This document shows, in pieces, positions 1-9,095 of a DNA stretch of 64,000 bases (within the stretch, counting starts at the first letter, position 1; every line of letters begins with the position of its first letter). The notes beneath the pieces are model-generated. The model had not been told where the DNA came from and made no database searches. It saw only the letters and a list, made by a program, of their open reading frames with translations. A program made the translations under genes and the position numbers. The stretch comes from Sulfurimonadaceae bacterium. Its GTDB lineage: Bacteria > Campylobacterota > Campylobacteria > Campylobacterales > Sulfurimonadaceae. Location of the stretch: NCBI GenBank assembly GCA_028683835.1, contig JAQUHB010000009.1, forward strand, positions 21,102 to 85,101, written 5' to 3'.

Positions 1-1790
1 TTGTTATCAAAAATGGTAAGGTTTGTATCAACTACGGAAGTAAACCATCTATCATAGATATCACACAAAAAGTTCGTGCTTCAGGTCTTCGTGGTCCTTT
101 AATACTTCGTTTTGAACATCTTATTCAAAAACAGATAGATACTCTTTATAACTCATTTTCGAATGCTATCTCTGAAAACAGTTATAACGGAACGTTTAAC
201 GCTGTTTTTCCTCTCAAAGTAAATCAATTTCCAAATGTTGTCGAAGCCATAGCACATTGTGGAGAGAACAGAGGATACGGTCTTGAAGCAGGTTCAAAAG
301 CTGAACTTTTTTTAGCGATGAGTTACACTCCTCTTGGATATCCTATCACTGTTAACGGATTTAAAGACACAGAACTTATAGAACTTGGCTTTATCGCAGC
401 TCACAGCGGACATAATATCACCATTACTATTGAAGGTCTTGGCGAGTTGGAAACAATTTTAGAGGTTGCAGAATCTTGTGACTTAAAAATGCCAAATATC
501 GGTATTCGTCTTCGCCTTCATAGTTCAGGAAGCGGTACATGGGCAAAAAGTGGAGGAATGGACGCAAAATTTGGTCTCACTTCTACTGAAATTTTAGAAG
601 CGATGCAATTACTTCGTGATTCAAATAAAATGGAACACTTTAAGATGCTTCATTTTCATATCGGCTCTCAAATGTCCGATATCTCACCTCTTAAACGCGC
701 ACTTAGAGAAGCGGGAAATATCTATGCAGAACTTAAAAAAATGGGTGCAGACGCACTCAATAGCATCAACATTGGAGGCGGTCTCGCAGTAGAATATTCT
801 CAGCATAAAAATGAATCTGCTAAAAACTACTCTATCGAAGAGTTTGCAAATGATGTTGTTTTCCTTCTTCGTGAGGTTAGTAACTCAAAGTCTGTTGAAC
901 ATCCAAATATCTATACAGAATCGGGCCGTTTTATCGTAGCATCTCACGCTGTTTTAATTGCACCTGTTTTGGAGCTTTTCACTCAAGATTATCAGATGCA
1001 ACATATCAAATTCAAAGAGATAAATCCGCCATTAATTGAGGAACTTAGAGAGTTGTATGATCTTTTAACCCCTAAAAATGCGATGGAATATCTCCACGAT
1101 GCACTCGATCATATCGAATCACTTTTGACTCTTTTTGATCTTGGATATATCGACCTTCAAGATAGATCAAATGCAGAGATTCTAGCGCACAATATCATCA
1201 AAAAAGCTTTGTATATCTCTCAAGAAAGTCCAACACAAGAGATCAAAAAACTTCAGGAAAGACTTCAAGAAAGATACTTAATCAATAGTTCTATCTTTCA
1301 AAGTCTTCCTGATTATTGGGGTCTTGGTCAAAGTTTTCCAATTATGCCACTTGATAGACTCGATCAAAAAGCGATCCGTCCGGCATCTTTATGGGACATC
1401 ACATGTGATAGTGATGGAGAGATAGGTTTCGATCCTAAAAAACCGCTTTTTTTGCATGACGTAGATCTTGACAATGAAGAGTATTTCTTAGGATTTTTCA
1501 ATGTCGGAGCATATCAGGAGACTTTGGGAATGAACCATAACCTCTTTTCTCATCCGAGTGAATGTAGTGTTGAGATCACAAAAGATGGATTTAAACTCTA
1601 CAATATAGAAGATTCTATCAGTGTTATGGATATTCTTGATGATATGGGTTATAATGCACGAGAATTATTAATTAAACTTAAAACAAATCTGTTACAGAGT
1701 GATTTTATAACAGAAGAAGAAAAAAATGATACACTTCAAAAATTAGAAAATTATATGTACCAAAATGGTTATCTTAGAACAACCAGATAA
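1..1790 (+). CDS. speA: Biosynthetic arginine decarboxylase, 5' end outside window
   Basis: Decarboxylates arginine to agmatine, the entry to the agmatine route to polyamines; a PLP enzyme with an alanine-racemase-fold domain. The ORF track starts at an internal ATG (318), but the same frame is open from base 3. The upstream part encodes the PLP-lysine motif FPLKVNQ (Lys codon at 216-218), so the real start lies before the window. Downstream are the glycine-rich INIGGGLAVEY, the catalytic-cysteine motif CDSDGEIGF and GFFNVGAYQETLG. About 595 residues are visible against a usual 610-650, so only a short N-terminus is missing. cysE follows after 9 bases and may share the transcript. Confidence 0.95.
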   Translation, partial: VIKNGKVCINYGSKPSIIDITQKVRASGLRGPLILRFEHLIQKQIDTLYNSFSNAISENSYNGTFNAVFPLKVNQFPNVVEAIAHCGENRGYGLEAGSKAELFLAMSYTPLGYPITVNGFKDTELIELGFIAAHSGHNITITIEGLGELETILEVAESCDLKMPNIGIRLRLHSSGSGTWAKSGGMDAKFGLTSTEILEAMQLLRDSNKMEHFKMLHFHIGSQMSDISPLKRALREAGNIYAELKKMGADALNSINIGGGLAVEYSQHKNESAKNYSIEEFANDVVFLLREVSNSKSVEHPNIYTESGRFIVASHAVLIAPVLELFTQDYQMQHIKFKEINPPLIEELRELYDLLTPKNAMEYLHDALDHIESLLTLFDLGYIDLQDRSNAEILAHNIIKKALYISQESPTQEIKKLQERLQERYLINSSIFQSLPDYWGLGQSFPIMPLDRLDQKAIRPASLWDITCDSDGEIGFDPKKPLFLHDVDLDNEEYFLGFFNVGAYQETLGMNHNLFSHPSECSVEITKDGFKLYNIEDSISVMDILDDMGYNARELLIKLKTNLLQSDFITEEEKNDTLQKLENYMYQNGYLRTTR

Positions 1791-1799
1791 AGGGTTTCA

Positions 1800-2501
1800 G
1801 TGGGCTTATTTAATGAGATAAAAGAAGATTTTTCAAACGCATATAAAAGCGATCCGGCGCTTACGTCGTATACAAACTTTTTATTTAATTATCCTGGTGT
1901 CTGGGCTATTGCTTGGTATAGAGTTGCAAATCGTTTGCACAAAAACGGTTTCAAGCAACTAGCTCGTACAATTATGGGACTCAATCAGATCATAACCAAC
2001 ATCGACATTCACCCTGCTGCAACCATCGGCAAACGTGTTTTTATCGATCATGGCTTTGGTGTAGTCATAGGTGAAACAACTATCATCGAAGATGACGTCC
2101 TCATCTATCAAGGCGTAACGCTAGGTGGAGTAAGTTTGGAACCGGGAAAACGTCATCCGACTATATGCCATCATGTCGTCGTCGGTGCGGGTGCGAAAGT
2201 ACTTGGAAATATCACTATAGGCGAACATTCTAAAATCGGTGCCAATTCTGTCGTCGTAAAAAATGTTCCGGCATGTTCCACTGCCATCGGTATTCCTGCA
2301 CATACAATAGAAAAAGGACGTTGTAAAGATCCATTTATGCACAATATGCTTCCTGATATCAATAAAGAGATGTTTGAATATCTCTTAAAACGTGTTGCTA
2401 TTTTAGAACACATTGTCGTCGAAGACAATAAAAATCTCTTAGAAAAAGATCTCGAATTAGAAACGATTTATGAGTCTTTTATTAAGTCTATGAAAAACTA
2501 A
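1800..2501 (+). CDS. cysE: Serine O-acetyltransferase
   Basis: Transfers acetyl from acetyl-CoA to serine, giving O-acetylserine for cysteine synthesis in the cytoplasm. The N-terminal helical part (about 1-65) is followed by a left-handed beta-helix of hexapeptide repeats, with the active-site stretch IDHGFGVVIGE and the lysine/histidine region PGKRHPTI. At 233 residues it has the length of the short bacterial CysE form. The start is GTG at 1800, 9 bases after the speA stop; the ribosome site (AAAGGG, about 1789-1794) overlaps that stop. aspC follows with its own -10 element, so cysE probably ends a transcript coming from speA. Confidence 0.93.
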   Translation: MGLFNEIKEDFSNAYKSDPALTSYTNFLFNYPGVWAIAWYRVANRLHKNGFKQLARTIMGLNQIITNIDIHPAATIGKRVFIDHGFGVVIGETTIIEDDVLIYQGVTLGGVSLEPGKRHPTICHHVVVGAGAKVLGNITIGEHSKIGANSVVVKNVPACSTAIGIPAHTIEKGRCKDPFMHNMLPDINKEMFEYLLKRVAILEHIVVEDNKNLLEKDLELETIYESFIKSMKN

Positions 2502-2508
2502 AATTAGA

Positions 2509-2514
2509 TATAAT
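2509..2514 (+). promoter_or_regulatory. -10 element upstream of aspC
   Basis: TATAAT sits just after the cysE stop, 30 bases before the aspC ATG, within TTAGATATAATT. No good -35 box is seen, which is usual for this phylum. The AAGG at 2534-2537 serves as the ribosome site. Confidence 0.6.
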
Positions 2515-2544
2515 TCCACAATTTATTTCACCTAAGGTATACCC

Positions 2545-3714
2545 ATGCTTACTAAACGTATCAATGCCCTATCTGAGTCTATCACTATCGCGGTCTCTAA
2601 CCTCGCGCAAGAACTAAAAGCGCAAGGAAAAGATATCCTTAGTTTTTCTGCAGGCGAGCCAGATTTTGACACTCCTCAAGTTATAAAAGACGCAGCTATC
2701 AAAGCTATAAACGATGGTTTTACCAAATATACAGCTGTTGATGGTATTCCAGCTCTCAAAAAAGCTATTATCGACAAGCTTCAAAGAGAAAATGGACTTA
2801 CTTATACTCCAGCGCAAGTTATCACAAATAATGGTGCAAAACACTCTTTATTTAACCTTTTCTCTGCAGTTGTAGAGGAAGGTGATGAAGTGATTATCCC
2901 TGCCCCGTACTGGGTTACTTATCCTGAGCTTGTAAAATACTGCGGCGGAACTCCTATTGAGATCCAAACAGATGATGCTTCAGGATTTAAAATTACAGCT
3001 GAGCAACTTAAAAATGCTATCACTCCAAAAACAAAAATGATCGTTCTAACTTCTCCTTCAAACCCGACAGGTTCAGTTTATACAAAAGAGGAGCTAACAG
3101 CTCTTGGAAAAGTTTTAGAAGGGACTGATATCTTAGTTGCAAGTGATGAGATGTATGAAAAACTTATCTATGATGGAGAGTTTACATCTTCAGCTGCTGT
3201 GAGTGAAGATATGTTCAAACGTACAATCACGATCAACGGTCTAAGCAAATCTGTTGCAATGACTGGATGGCGTTTTGGCTATATGGCTTCACACCGTACA
3301 GATATCATCCAAGCAACAAAAACGCTTCAAAGCCAAAGTACGTCAAACATTAACTCTATCACTCAAAAGGCGGCTATTGTCGGACTTGACGGAAGTGCTG
3401 ATGCTGATGTAGAGATGATGCGTGTAGAGTTCAAAAAACGTCGCGATGTGGCAGTTGAACTTTTTAATGCGATTGATGGACTTTCAGTTATCAAACCTGA
3501 CGGTGCATTTTATCTGTTTGTTAATATCAAAGAGATCACAAATGATTCACTGCAATTTTCAAAAGATCTTTTAGAGCAAACAGGTGTTGCTGTTGTTCCA
3601 GGCGTTGGTTTTGGAAGCGATGGTTATATCAGATTTAGTTTTGCAACAGATATGGATAGCATCAAAGAGGGAATCAAACGTATCGAAGGTTTTGTACAAA
3701 CTCTTCAAAAATAA
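2545..3714 (+). CDS. aspC: Aspartate aminotransferase (class I PLP aminotransferase)
   Basis: Interconverts aspartate and 2-oxoglutarate with oxaloacetate and glutamate; PLP-dependent fold type I, subgroup I-gamma by its look. Visible motifs are FSAGEPDFDTP near the N-terminus, SPSNPTGSVY, the PLP lysine in NGLSKSVAMTGWRFGY (about 235), and FVNIKEI near the C-terminus. The 389 residues match the family. Related enzymes can also use prephenate or aromatic substrates, so specificity is inferred. It is transcribed from its own promoter and ends at a large hairpin that also covers the stop of the convergent 73-residue gene. Confidence 0.92.
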   Translation: MLTKRINALSESITIAVSNLAQELKAQGKDILSFSAGEPDFDTPQVIKDAAIKAINDGFTKYTAVDGIPALKKAIIDKLQRENGLTYTPAQVITNNGAKHSLFNLFSAVVEEGDEVIIPAPYWVTYPELVKYCGGTPIEIQTDDASGFKITAEQLKNAITPKTKMIVLTSPSNPTGSVYTKEELTALGKVLEGTDILVASDEMYEKLIYDGEFTSSAAVSEDMFKRTITINGLSKSVAMTGWRFGYMASHRTDIIQATKTLQSQSTSNINSITQKAAIVGLDGSADADVEMMRVEFKKRRDVAVELFNAIDGLSVIKPDGAFYLFVNIKEITNDSLQFSKDLLEQTGVAVVPGVGFGSDGYIRFSFATDMDSIKEGIKRIEGFVQTLQK

Positions 3715-3723
3715 TCTTTACCC

Positions 3724-3733
3724 TTACATGTAA
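3724..3733. repeat. TTACATGTAA palindrome, copy 1
   Basis: Perfect 10-base palindrome between aspC and the 73-residue gene, forming the left inner arm of the hairpin at 3710-3766. It belongs to the over-represented family described in the findings. Confidence 0.85.
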
Positions 3734-3738
3734 ACTCT

Positions 3739-3748
3739 TTACATGTAA
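3739..3748. repeat. TTACATGTAA palindrome, copy 2
   Basis: Perfect palindrome, 15 bases from copy 1 (start to start), forming the right inner arm of the same hairpin. Confidence 0.85.
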
Positions 3749-3761
3749 GAGCAAAGTAAGA

Positions 3762-3983
3762 TTATTTTAACTTCTTCAGTGCTTCTATCACTTCATCCAA
3801 ATTCTCTAACGGAATATGAACTTTCCAATCTGGCTCATCTGACATCCCATTGAGTGAAATACCAACACTTGCGACTGTACCGCTATCTTTTCCATACGGT
3901 TCATCTATTTTTGCTATAGAAATAACACCTTTGTTGGTGCCATGCAAATGAATCGTTGTTTCTTCTAAAAGATTTTTTGACAT
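3762..3983 (-). CDS. Small conserved-looking protein, possible PC4/YdbC-like fold
   Basis: I do not recognise this 73-residue protein with certainty. It has no signal peptide or membrane segment. An N-terminal basic/polar stretch is followed by alternating strand-like segments (GVISIAKI, TVASVGISLNG, DWKVHIPLENLDEVIEALKKL) ending in an amphipathic helix. That strand-strand-helix order resembles the single-stranded-DNA-binding PC4/YdbC fold, but this is only an impression. It looks like a real gene: a strong ribosome site (GGGGAG) stands before the ATG, and it follows lpxD by 20 bases as the last gene of the ilvBN-lpxD-lpxD run. It ends in the shared hairpin with aspC. Confidence 0.7.
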   Translation of the reverse strand: MSKNLLEETTIHLHGTNKGVISIAKIDEPYGKDSGTVASVGISLNGMSDEPDWKVHIPLENLDEVIEALKKLK

Positions 3984-4003
3984 TCTACTCCCCTTTTATT
4001 TGT

Positions 4004-4954
4004 TTATTTTATAAGTCTAGCCAATTTTGCTTGAAGTTTCAACCATATTTTGTGATCCATGAGAGGAAATCCTGCATAAGTGCCACCATTTTCTTTAATG
4101 GACTTTGTGATTCCGCTACGTGCCGCAAAAGTATTAAATGAAGCTACTTCAAGATGTCCCGAAGTTGCACTCTGCCCACCCATAACAACATTACGTCCAA
4201 GTTTTGAAGAACCTGCGATTCCCGTTTGAGAAACAAGTACCGCATACTCACCTATTTCGCAGTTATGACCGACTTGAACAAGATTGTCGATGCGTACACC
4301 TTTTTTGATAAGCGTTGTTTTAAAAACAGCTCTATCGATAGTTGTTGAACTTCCGATTTCTACATCATCTTCTATGACAACATTACCATTTTGGTATATC
4401 TTCGTATGCTCACCTCTTTTGTTCGTTGCAAAACCAAAGCCGTCACTTCCAATAGTCGTATTTGCATGAATGATACAGTTACTTCCAATTTTACAATCAC
4501 GATACACTACGACATTTGAATAAAGAATTGTATTGTCACCTACGACGCACCCGCTGCCTATATACACGCCAGACATTATCGTACAGTTTTTACCAATGAC
4601 TGCTCCATTTGCAATTTCTGCTTTTTGTGAGAGCATTGTACCATCACCAATGATAGCTTTTGGTGCATCTATATCTTCTATAGGCGATGAAAAATATTTA
4701 CTAAGAATTGCCATCATCAAATATGGCTCATCGACAATAAGGGCAATAGAGTTTAATGGTACACTTGCGGCACTCGCTTGGCTTACAATAATTGCGCCAG
4801 CTTGTGATTCTTCTAGATCTTTAAAATATTTTGGATTTGTAACAAATGAGATCTCATTTGCTGAAGCATCATGCAGAGTATTGATTCCTATAACTTCAAG
4901 TAAAGGGCCGTTGTATTCAATTCCTATGATTTTTGCTATCTCTTTTATATCCAT
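4004..4954 (-). CDS. lpxD: UDP-3-O-acylglucosamine N-acyltransferase, downstream copy
   Basis: Adds the N-linked hydroxyacyl chain to UDP-3-O-acyl-glucosamine (or its diamino analogue) in lipid A synthesis, using acyl-ACP, in the cytoplasm. An N-terminal uridine-binding domain (about 1-95) leads into a left-handed beta-helix of hexapeptides (100-270) and a C-terminal helix. The catalytic-histidine motif is intact as [12 protein letters not shown]. It lies 17 bases downstream of a second lpxD (4972-5925). The two are clearly related yet strongly diverged in the N-terminal domain and the C-terminal region, so they are not a recent duplication. Confidence 0.93.
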   Translation of the reverse strand: MDIKEIAKIIGIEYNGPLLEVIGINTLHDASANEISFVTNPKYFKDLEESQAGAIIVSQASAASVPLNSIALIVDEPYLMMAILSKYFSSPIEDIDAPKAIIGDGTMLSQKAEIANGAVIGKNCTIMSGVYIGSGCVVGDNTILYSNVVVYRDCKIGSNCIIHANTTIGSDGFGFATNKRGEHTKIYQNGNVVIEDDVEIGSSTTIDRAVFKTTLIKKGVRIDNLVQVGHNCEIGEYAVLVSQTGIAGSSKLGRNVVMGGQSATSGHLEVASFNTFAARSGITKSIKENGGTYAGFPLMDHKIWLKLQAKLARLIK

Positions 4955-4971
4955 AACACTCTCCTAAAAAT

Positions 4972-5925
4972 TTACTCTTTTATAAGTTTTGCTATTTTGC
5001 TTTGTAGTTTCATCCACTCTTTATGCGGCATGAGTGGATATCCACTCCAAACACCTTTAGGTTCTTTGATAGATTTTGTAATCCCGCTTCGAGCGGTAAA
5101 TGTAGAAAAAGGTGCAATATCCAAATGATCTGTAAATGCACTTTGTCCGCTTACAACACAGTTACGTCCAAGCTTTGTAGAACCACCTACTCCAGATTGT
5201 GCAACAAAAAGCGAGTATTCTCCAATCTCACAGTTATGACCTATGTGGATAAAATTATCTAGTTTCACACCTTTTTTAATGATGGTTGATCCAAACATAG
5301 CGCGGTCTATCGCGCAATTCGCACCGATCTCTACATCATCTTCTATAACGACGTTTCCGTTTTGATAGATCTTGATATGCTCACCCGTTGGCGTATGAGA
5401 AAATCCAAATCCATCAGCCCCGATAACGGTTCCTCCGTGGATAATACACTCATTTCCTATAATGCAGTCGCGATATATCACTACGTTTGGATAGATAATC
5501 GTATTATCTCCGATAAACACATGCGAGCCAAGATAAACCCCTGCCATGATAATAGAGTGTTTTCCGACAATCACACCATCTTCAATGTTGGCTCGCTCAT
5601 CTATATAAGTACCCTCGCCACGAAGCGGATCTGGGGCTTTAAAATCTATCTTTCTTGGAGCAAAGAGTTTTGTTGCATAGGCCATAGAGATAGACACATT
5701 TTCACAAATGATATAAGAACTGTTTTTTGGAAGAGATTCTATAAGGTTTTCGGGAATTAAAAAGGCGGAAGCTTTTGAATTTTGTAAGTCCGTTGTATAC
5801 TTTTTATGTTCTGCGAAACTCAGTTGTCCCACACTCGCATGCGAGAGATCATTCATAGAAGTGATCTCCACATCTTCTCCTGCGTACTTACAGGAAAGAG
5901 AATCTGCAATAAAAGAGAGCAGCAC
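4972..5925 (-). CDS. lpxD: UDP-3-O-acylglucosamine N-acyltransferase, upstream copy
   Basis: Second LpxD, 317 residues, with the same reaction and layout as its neighbour: N-terminal nucleotide-binding domain, hexapeptide beta-helix, catalytic histidine in [12 protein letters not shown], and a C-terminal helix ending [12 protein letters not shown]. Start is GTG, one base beyond the ilvN stop (TAAAGTG on the minus strand), so translation is probably coupled to ilvN. Because both copies keep the histidine motif, both are probably active; a different acyl-chain preference is the likeliest reason for keeping two, but that is inference. Confidence 0.93.
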   Translation of the reverse strand: MLLSFIADSLSCKYAGEDVEITSMNDLSHASVGQLSFAEHKKYTTDLQNSKASAFLIPENLIESLPKNSSYIICENVSISMAYATKLFAPRKIDFKAPDPLRGEGTYIDERANIEDGVIVGKHSIIMAGVYLGSHVFIGDNTIIYPNVVIYRDCIIGNECIIHGGTVIGADGFGFSHTPTGEHIKIYQNGNVVIEDDVEIGANCAIDRAMFGSTIIKKGVKLDNFIHIGHNCEIGEYSLFVAQSGVGGSTKLGRNCVVSGQSAFTDHLDIAPFSTFTARSGITKSIKEPKGVWSGYPLMPHKEWMKLQSKIAKLIKE

Positions 5926-5926
5926 T

Positions 5927-6400
5927 TTAACGCTCTAAAGCGACAGCACCGCTTCTAACGATCTCTTTAGGATGAAAACGTTTGACAGCTGAAAGAAAAT
6001 AATCAACTCTTTTTGGCTCATCAGCTACCATCGCTATAATCACCTCTTCGCTAACATTGACAATATTTCCATTGTATGCACTACAAAGGGTAGAAATATC
6101 ACTCAAATTTTCACTAATTGGAAACTTGACAAGTGCCATCTCTTTTTCAACGAGATCAGCATGTTCGATAACTTTTAAAACTGGGATCAGTTTATGAAGC
6201 TGTTTTGTGATCTGTTCCATAACACGTACAGAACCCGATGTAACGATCGTGAGTCTTGAATATCTACTCTCAGGAATAGGTGCTACTGTCAGAGATGTGA
6301 TGTTGTATCCACGTCCTGAAAAAAGGTCTGTAATACGAGAAAGCACACTCGCTTCGTTAATTACGATAACCGAAATTACACGTCTTGCTGCTTCTTCCAT
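5927..6400 (-). CDS. ilvN: Acetolactate synthase small (regulatory) subunit
   Basis: Regulatory subunit that binds branched-chain amino acids and activates and feedback-inhibits the large subunit. An N-terminal ACT domain (about 8-80, [27 protein letters not shown]) is followed by the usual C-terminal regulatory domain; 157 residues is typical of IlvH/IlvN. The ATG follows the ilvB stop directly (TAAATG), with GGAGAAG inside the end of ilvB as ribosome site, so the subunits are coupled. Symbols ilvN and ilvH are both in use for this type. Confidence 0.95.
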   Translation of the reverse strand: MEEAARRVISVIVINEASVLSRITDLFSGRGYNITSLTVAPIPESRYSRLTIVTSGSVRVMEQITKQLHKLIPVLKVIEHADLVEKEMALVKFPISENLSDISTLCSAYNGNIVNVSEEVIIAMVADEPKRVDYFLSAVKRFHPKEIVRSGAVALER

Positions 6401-8095
6401 TTACTTCTCCTTATACTCTAGCATCATATTAAACAACGATCCGCCTGCTGGAACCATCGGCATAACGTTTTCTAGTCTGTGAACTTTTACATCTATAAAA
6501 GCAACCACATTTTTTTCTACTGCGTCTTTAAGTGCAGCATCAAACTCTTCTTTTGTACCTACTCTGTATCCTATTCCACCAAACGCTTCTGCAAGTTTGA
6601 CGAAGTCAGGTTGGATTGAAAGATCTGTCGAAGAGTGACGTTTGTTGTAAAAAAGTGTTTGCCACTGACGTACCATTCCCAAGTAATTATTATTGAGGAT
6701 AATATTTATAACCGGCAGTTTATACTCAACTGTCGTCATCAACTCTTGTACGTTCATGAGTATCGAGCCGTCTCCTGTAAAGTTTATACTTACACGAGAA
6801 GGATCAGCCACTTTAACACCCATAGCTGCTGGAAAGCCAAAGCCCATCGTTCCAAGTCCACCAGATGTTATCCATTGACGAGGACGTGAAAACGGATAAA
6901 ACTGTGCTGTCCACATTTGGTGCTGACCAACATCCGTAGAGATATTTGCATCATCTCCTAATAACTCTCCAACTCTTTGGATAATCCATTGAGGTTTGAG
7001 TTCTACTGTGTCCTCTTTATAAGAAAGTGGATGAAGTTTATTAAAGTTTGCAATCGTATCCAACCAAGGTGTATAACGTTCTTTGTCGATGGTTGTTTTT
7101 GCAATCTCGATCATACTTGTAGCAACATTTTTCAAATCGCCAACAATTGGAAAATCGGCATTTACAAGTTTAGAAATACTCGCTGGATCAATATCTACAT
7201 GAATCACTTTTGCATTCTTTGCAAATTCACTCAATTTTCCCGTAACACGGTCATCAAATCTCGCACCCAAACCGATAACAAGATCCGTTTCGCTCATCGC
7301 CATATTTGCTGCGTAACTTCCATGCATGCCAAGCATAGAGATCAAAAGAGGATCATCAAAGCGGAGCGTTCCACGAGCCATAAGTGTCTCAACAGCAGGA
7401 ATTCCAGTCATTTGTACCAGTTTTCTAATCTCTTCACCCGCATTTGAGTTGATAATTCCTCCACCAAGATAAAAGAGTGGACGTTTCGCCTCAGCTATCG
7501 CTTCCATCGCTTTTTTAATCTGGCGTAAATTACCATTAATATTTGGTTTATATGTCTCAAGTTCAACTGGTTTGCTGTAATCAAATGTTGCGATCTGCGC
7601 TGTCACATCTTTTGGAATATCTACATGAACAGGTCCCGGACGCCCTGTACGAGCGATATAAAATGCTTCTTTAAGTATGCGTGGAAGATCAGCCGCATCT
7701 GTTACAAGATAGTTATGTTTTGTACAAGAACGACTAATACCTACTGCATCTATCTCTTGGAATGCATCAGTACCGATAAGACTCATAGGAACCTGTCCGC
7801 TAATAACGACCATTGGAACTGAATCCATATATGCGTCTGCAAGACCCGTAACCGCATTTGTAAATCCCGGTCCGCTTGTAATCATTGCGACACCAACTTT
7901 ACCGCTTGCTTTTGCATAACCTTCAGCAGCATGCACTGCGGCTTGTTCATGACGAGCTAAAATATGTTTAAAAGAGTTTTGTTTATAAATCTCATCATAG
8001 ACGTTCATAATCGCACCACCTGGGTAACCAAAAATGGTATCTACGTTTTCTGCGATCAATGCTTCAATGACCATCTGTGCGCCACTAATCTGCAT
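6401..8095 (-). CDS. ilvB: Acetolactate synthase large (catalytic) subunit
   Basis: Condenses pyruvate with pyruvate or 2-oxobutyrate, the first common step of valine, leucine and isoleucine synthesis; uses thiamine diphosphate, Mg and FAD. The ThDP-activating glutamate sits in LARHEQAAVHAAEGYA (about 50), and the ThDP/Mg motif is GDGSILMNVQELMTTVEYK ending in ILNNN (about 430-465). At 564 residues it is full length. It begins with ATG after TAAGGAG, behind a TATAAT box. The upstream ilvA supplies 2-oxobutyrate, so the region is a split isoleucine/valine locus. Confidence 0.96.
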   Translation of the reverse strand: MQISGAQMVIEALIAENVDTIFGYPGGAIMNVYDEIYKQNSFKHILARHEQAAVHAAEGYAKASGKVGVAMITSGPGFTNAVTGLADAYMDSVPMVVISGQVPMSLIGTDAFQEIDAVGISRSCTKHNYLVTDAADLPRILKEAFYIARTGRPGPVHVDIPKDVTAQIATFDYSKPVELETYKPNINGNLRQIKKAMEAIAEAKRPLFYLGGGIINSNAGEEIRKLVQMTGIPAVETLMARGTLRFDDPLLISMLGMHGSYAANMAMSETDLVIGLGARFDDRVTGKLSEFAKNAKVIHVDIDPASISKLVNADFPIVGDLKNVATSMIEIAKTTIDKERYTPWLDTIANFNKLHPLSYKEDTVELKPQWIIQRVGELLGDDANISTDVGQHQMWTAQFYPFSRPRQWITSGGLGTMGFGFPAAMGVKVADPSRVSINFTGDGSILMNVQELMTTVEYKLPVINIILNNNYLGMVRQWQTLFYNKRHSSTDLSIQPDFVKLAEAFGGIGYRVGTKEEFDAALKDAVEKNVVAFIDVKVHRLENVMPMVPAGGSLFNMMLEYKEK

Positions 8096-8121
8096 ATCGT
8101 CTCCTTATTAAAAATTCGCCA

Positions 8122-8127
8122 ATTATA
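8122..8127 (-). promoter_or_regulatory. -10 element of the ilvB operon
   Basis: On the minus strand TTACTATAATTGG lies 27 bases before the ilvB ATG, in the 88-base gap after ppx. No convincing -35 or leader-peptide attenuator is visible in the gap. Confidence 0.6.
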
Positions 8128-8183
8128 GTAATAAAGAGCTATAACTTAGGTTAAATCTATCTAATTTTTTATGTTTTAAGCTC

Positions 8184-9092
8184 TTATTTAACACTTTCTT
8201 CACAATATGAAAGCGCGATTCCCTCTCGTAGACCATCATCTATCACTACAGAACTTGTATATTCAAGCAGTTCATAAAGCTTTTGTACGATGATAATACC
8301 TGAAATAATGAGCTCTTCACGCCCTACTCCAACGTAAAAAGCTCTTGTTTGCTCATCCATGGCAAGGAGATCATCCATCGTTTTTTGACATCCTCGTTGA
8401 TCTAACACATAGCCATTTATTCGTGATGCATCGTACGTATGATAATTCATGTTTTGCAGATAAGCCGCGATTGTTGTGGGTGTACCCGCTGTTTGCACAA
8501 AAATTTCAGGCTTTTCATAAGTGACATAATAAGAGCTGATATATTCTTTAACTGGGATTAGAAGTTTGTCCAAATTTTTTTGTATTTCATCAATATCATT
8601 TGAAGATTCTGAGAGTGTCACGATACCAATATTGAAGCTTTTTGAAGTGAGGTTGCCATTTTTGTAAAAAATGATTTCAGTCGAACCGCCGCCGATATCA
8701 ACAAGTGTAAAAGAAGAGGAGGAGAGTTTTGAAATATCGAGTCTATTTTTAACAGCTTTTGTCGCAAGAGTTGCTTCTCTCTCTCCATCGATAATCTCAA
8801 AAAAAACACCAGTTTTAGTAAAAATCTCTTCTAAAACTTCAGCAGAATTTTGGGCTTGTCGCATAGCTTCTGTAGTAAAAGCAACCACTTTATGGGATGA
8901 AAAATTCAATTTTCTATCCGCTTCAAGCAGTGCTGTTATAACTCTATTGATAGCTTTTTCATTGATTATTTTGTTTACATGTAAGCCATCGGCAGTTCTT
9001 ACAACGGTTTCATATTCCTTGCCCCACTTTTTCTTTTGGCAATCATATGCAATACATCGAAGGGTATTAGAACCAAGATCAATCGCAATCAT
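8184..9092 (-). CDS. Ppx/GppA-type phosphatase, short form
   Basis: Hydrolyses polyphosphate or pppGpp; member of the ASKHA (actin-like) superfamily. Phosphate-binding motifs are IAIDLGSNTLRC at the N-terminus and LVDIGGGSTEIIFY near 140. At 302 residues it contains only the two actin-like lobes and lacks the C-terminal HD-type region of E. coli Ppx, as is common for short forms. Which substrate it prefers cannot be told. It lies 3 bases after ilvA, so it is probably cotranscribed with ilvA and the CoA-binding protein. One TTACATGTAA copy lies within it, encoding LHV. Confidence 0.9.
   Translation of the reverse strand: MIAIDLGSNTLRCIAYDCQKKKWGKEYETVVRTADGLHVNKIINEKAINRVITALLEADRKLNFSSHKVVAFTTEAMRQAQNSAEVLEEIFTKTGVFFEIIDGEREATLATKAVKNRLDISKLSSSSFTLVDIGGGSTEIIFYKNGNLTSKSFNIGIVTLSESSNDIDEIQKNLDKLLIPVKEYISSYYVTYEKPEIFVQTAGTPTTIAAYLQNMNYHTYDASRINGYVLDQRGCQKTMDDLLAMDEQTRAFYVGVGREELIISGIIIVQKLYELLEYTSSVVIDDGLREGIALSYCEESVK
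8975..8984. repeat. TTACATGTAA palindrome, copy 3
   Basis: Inside ppx, read as Leu-His-Val (GLHVNK). Confidence 0.85.
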
Positions 9093-9095
9093 ATA

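Larger units (their letters stand above)
3710..3766. terminator. Bidirectional hairpin spanning the stop codons of two convergent genes
   Basis: An outer stem AATAATCTT/AAGATTATT (3710-3718 and 3758-3766) encloses an inner perfect inverted repeat, CTTACATGTAAA and TTTACATGTAAG, separated by CTC (3723-3749). The stop codons of aspC (3712-3714) and of the 73-residue gene (3762-3764) lie in opposite arms. The stem is AT-rich and has no long U-run, so the terminator role is inferred from position and symmetry. Each inner arm holds one TTACATGTAA copy. Confidence 0.55.
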
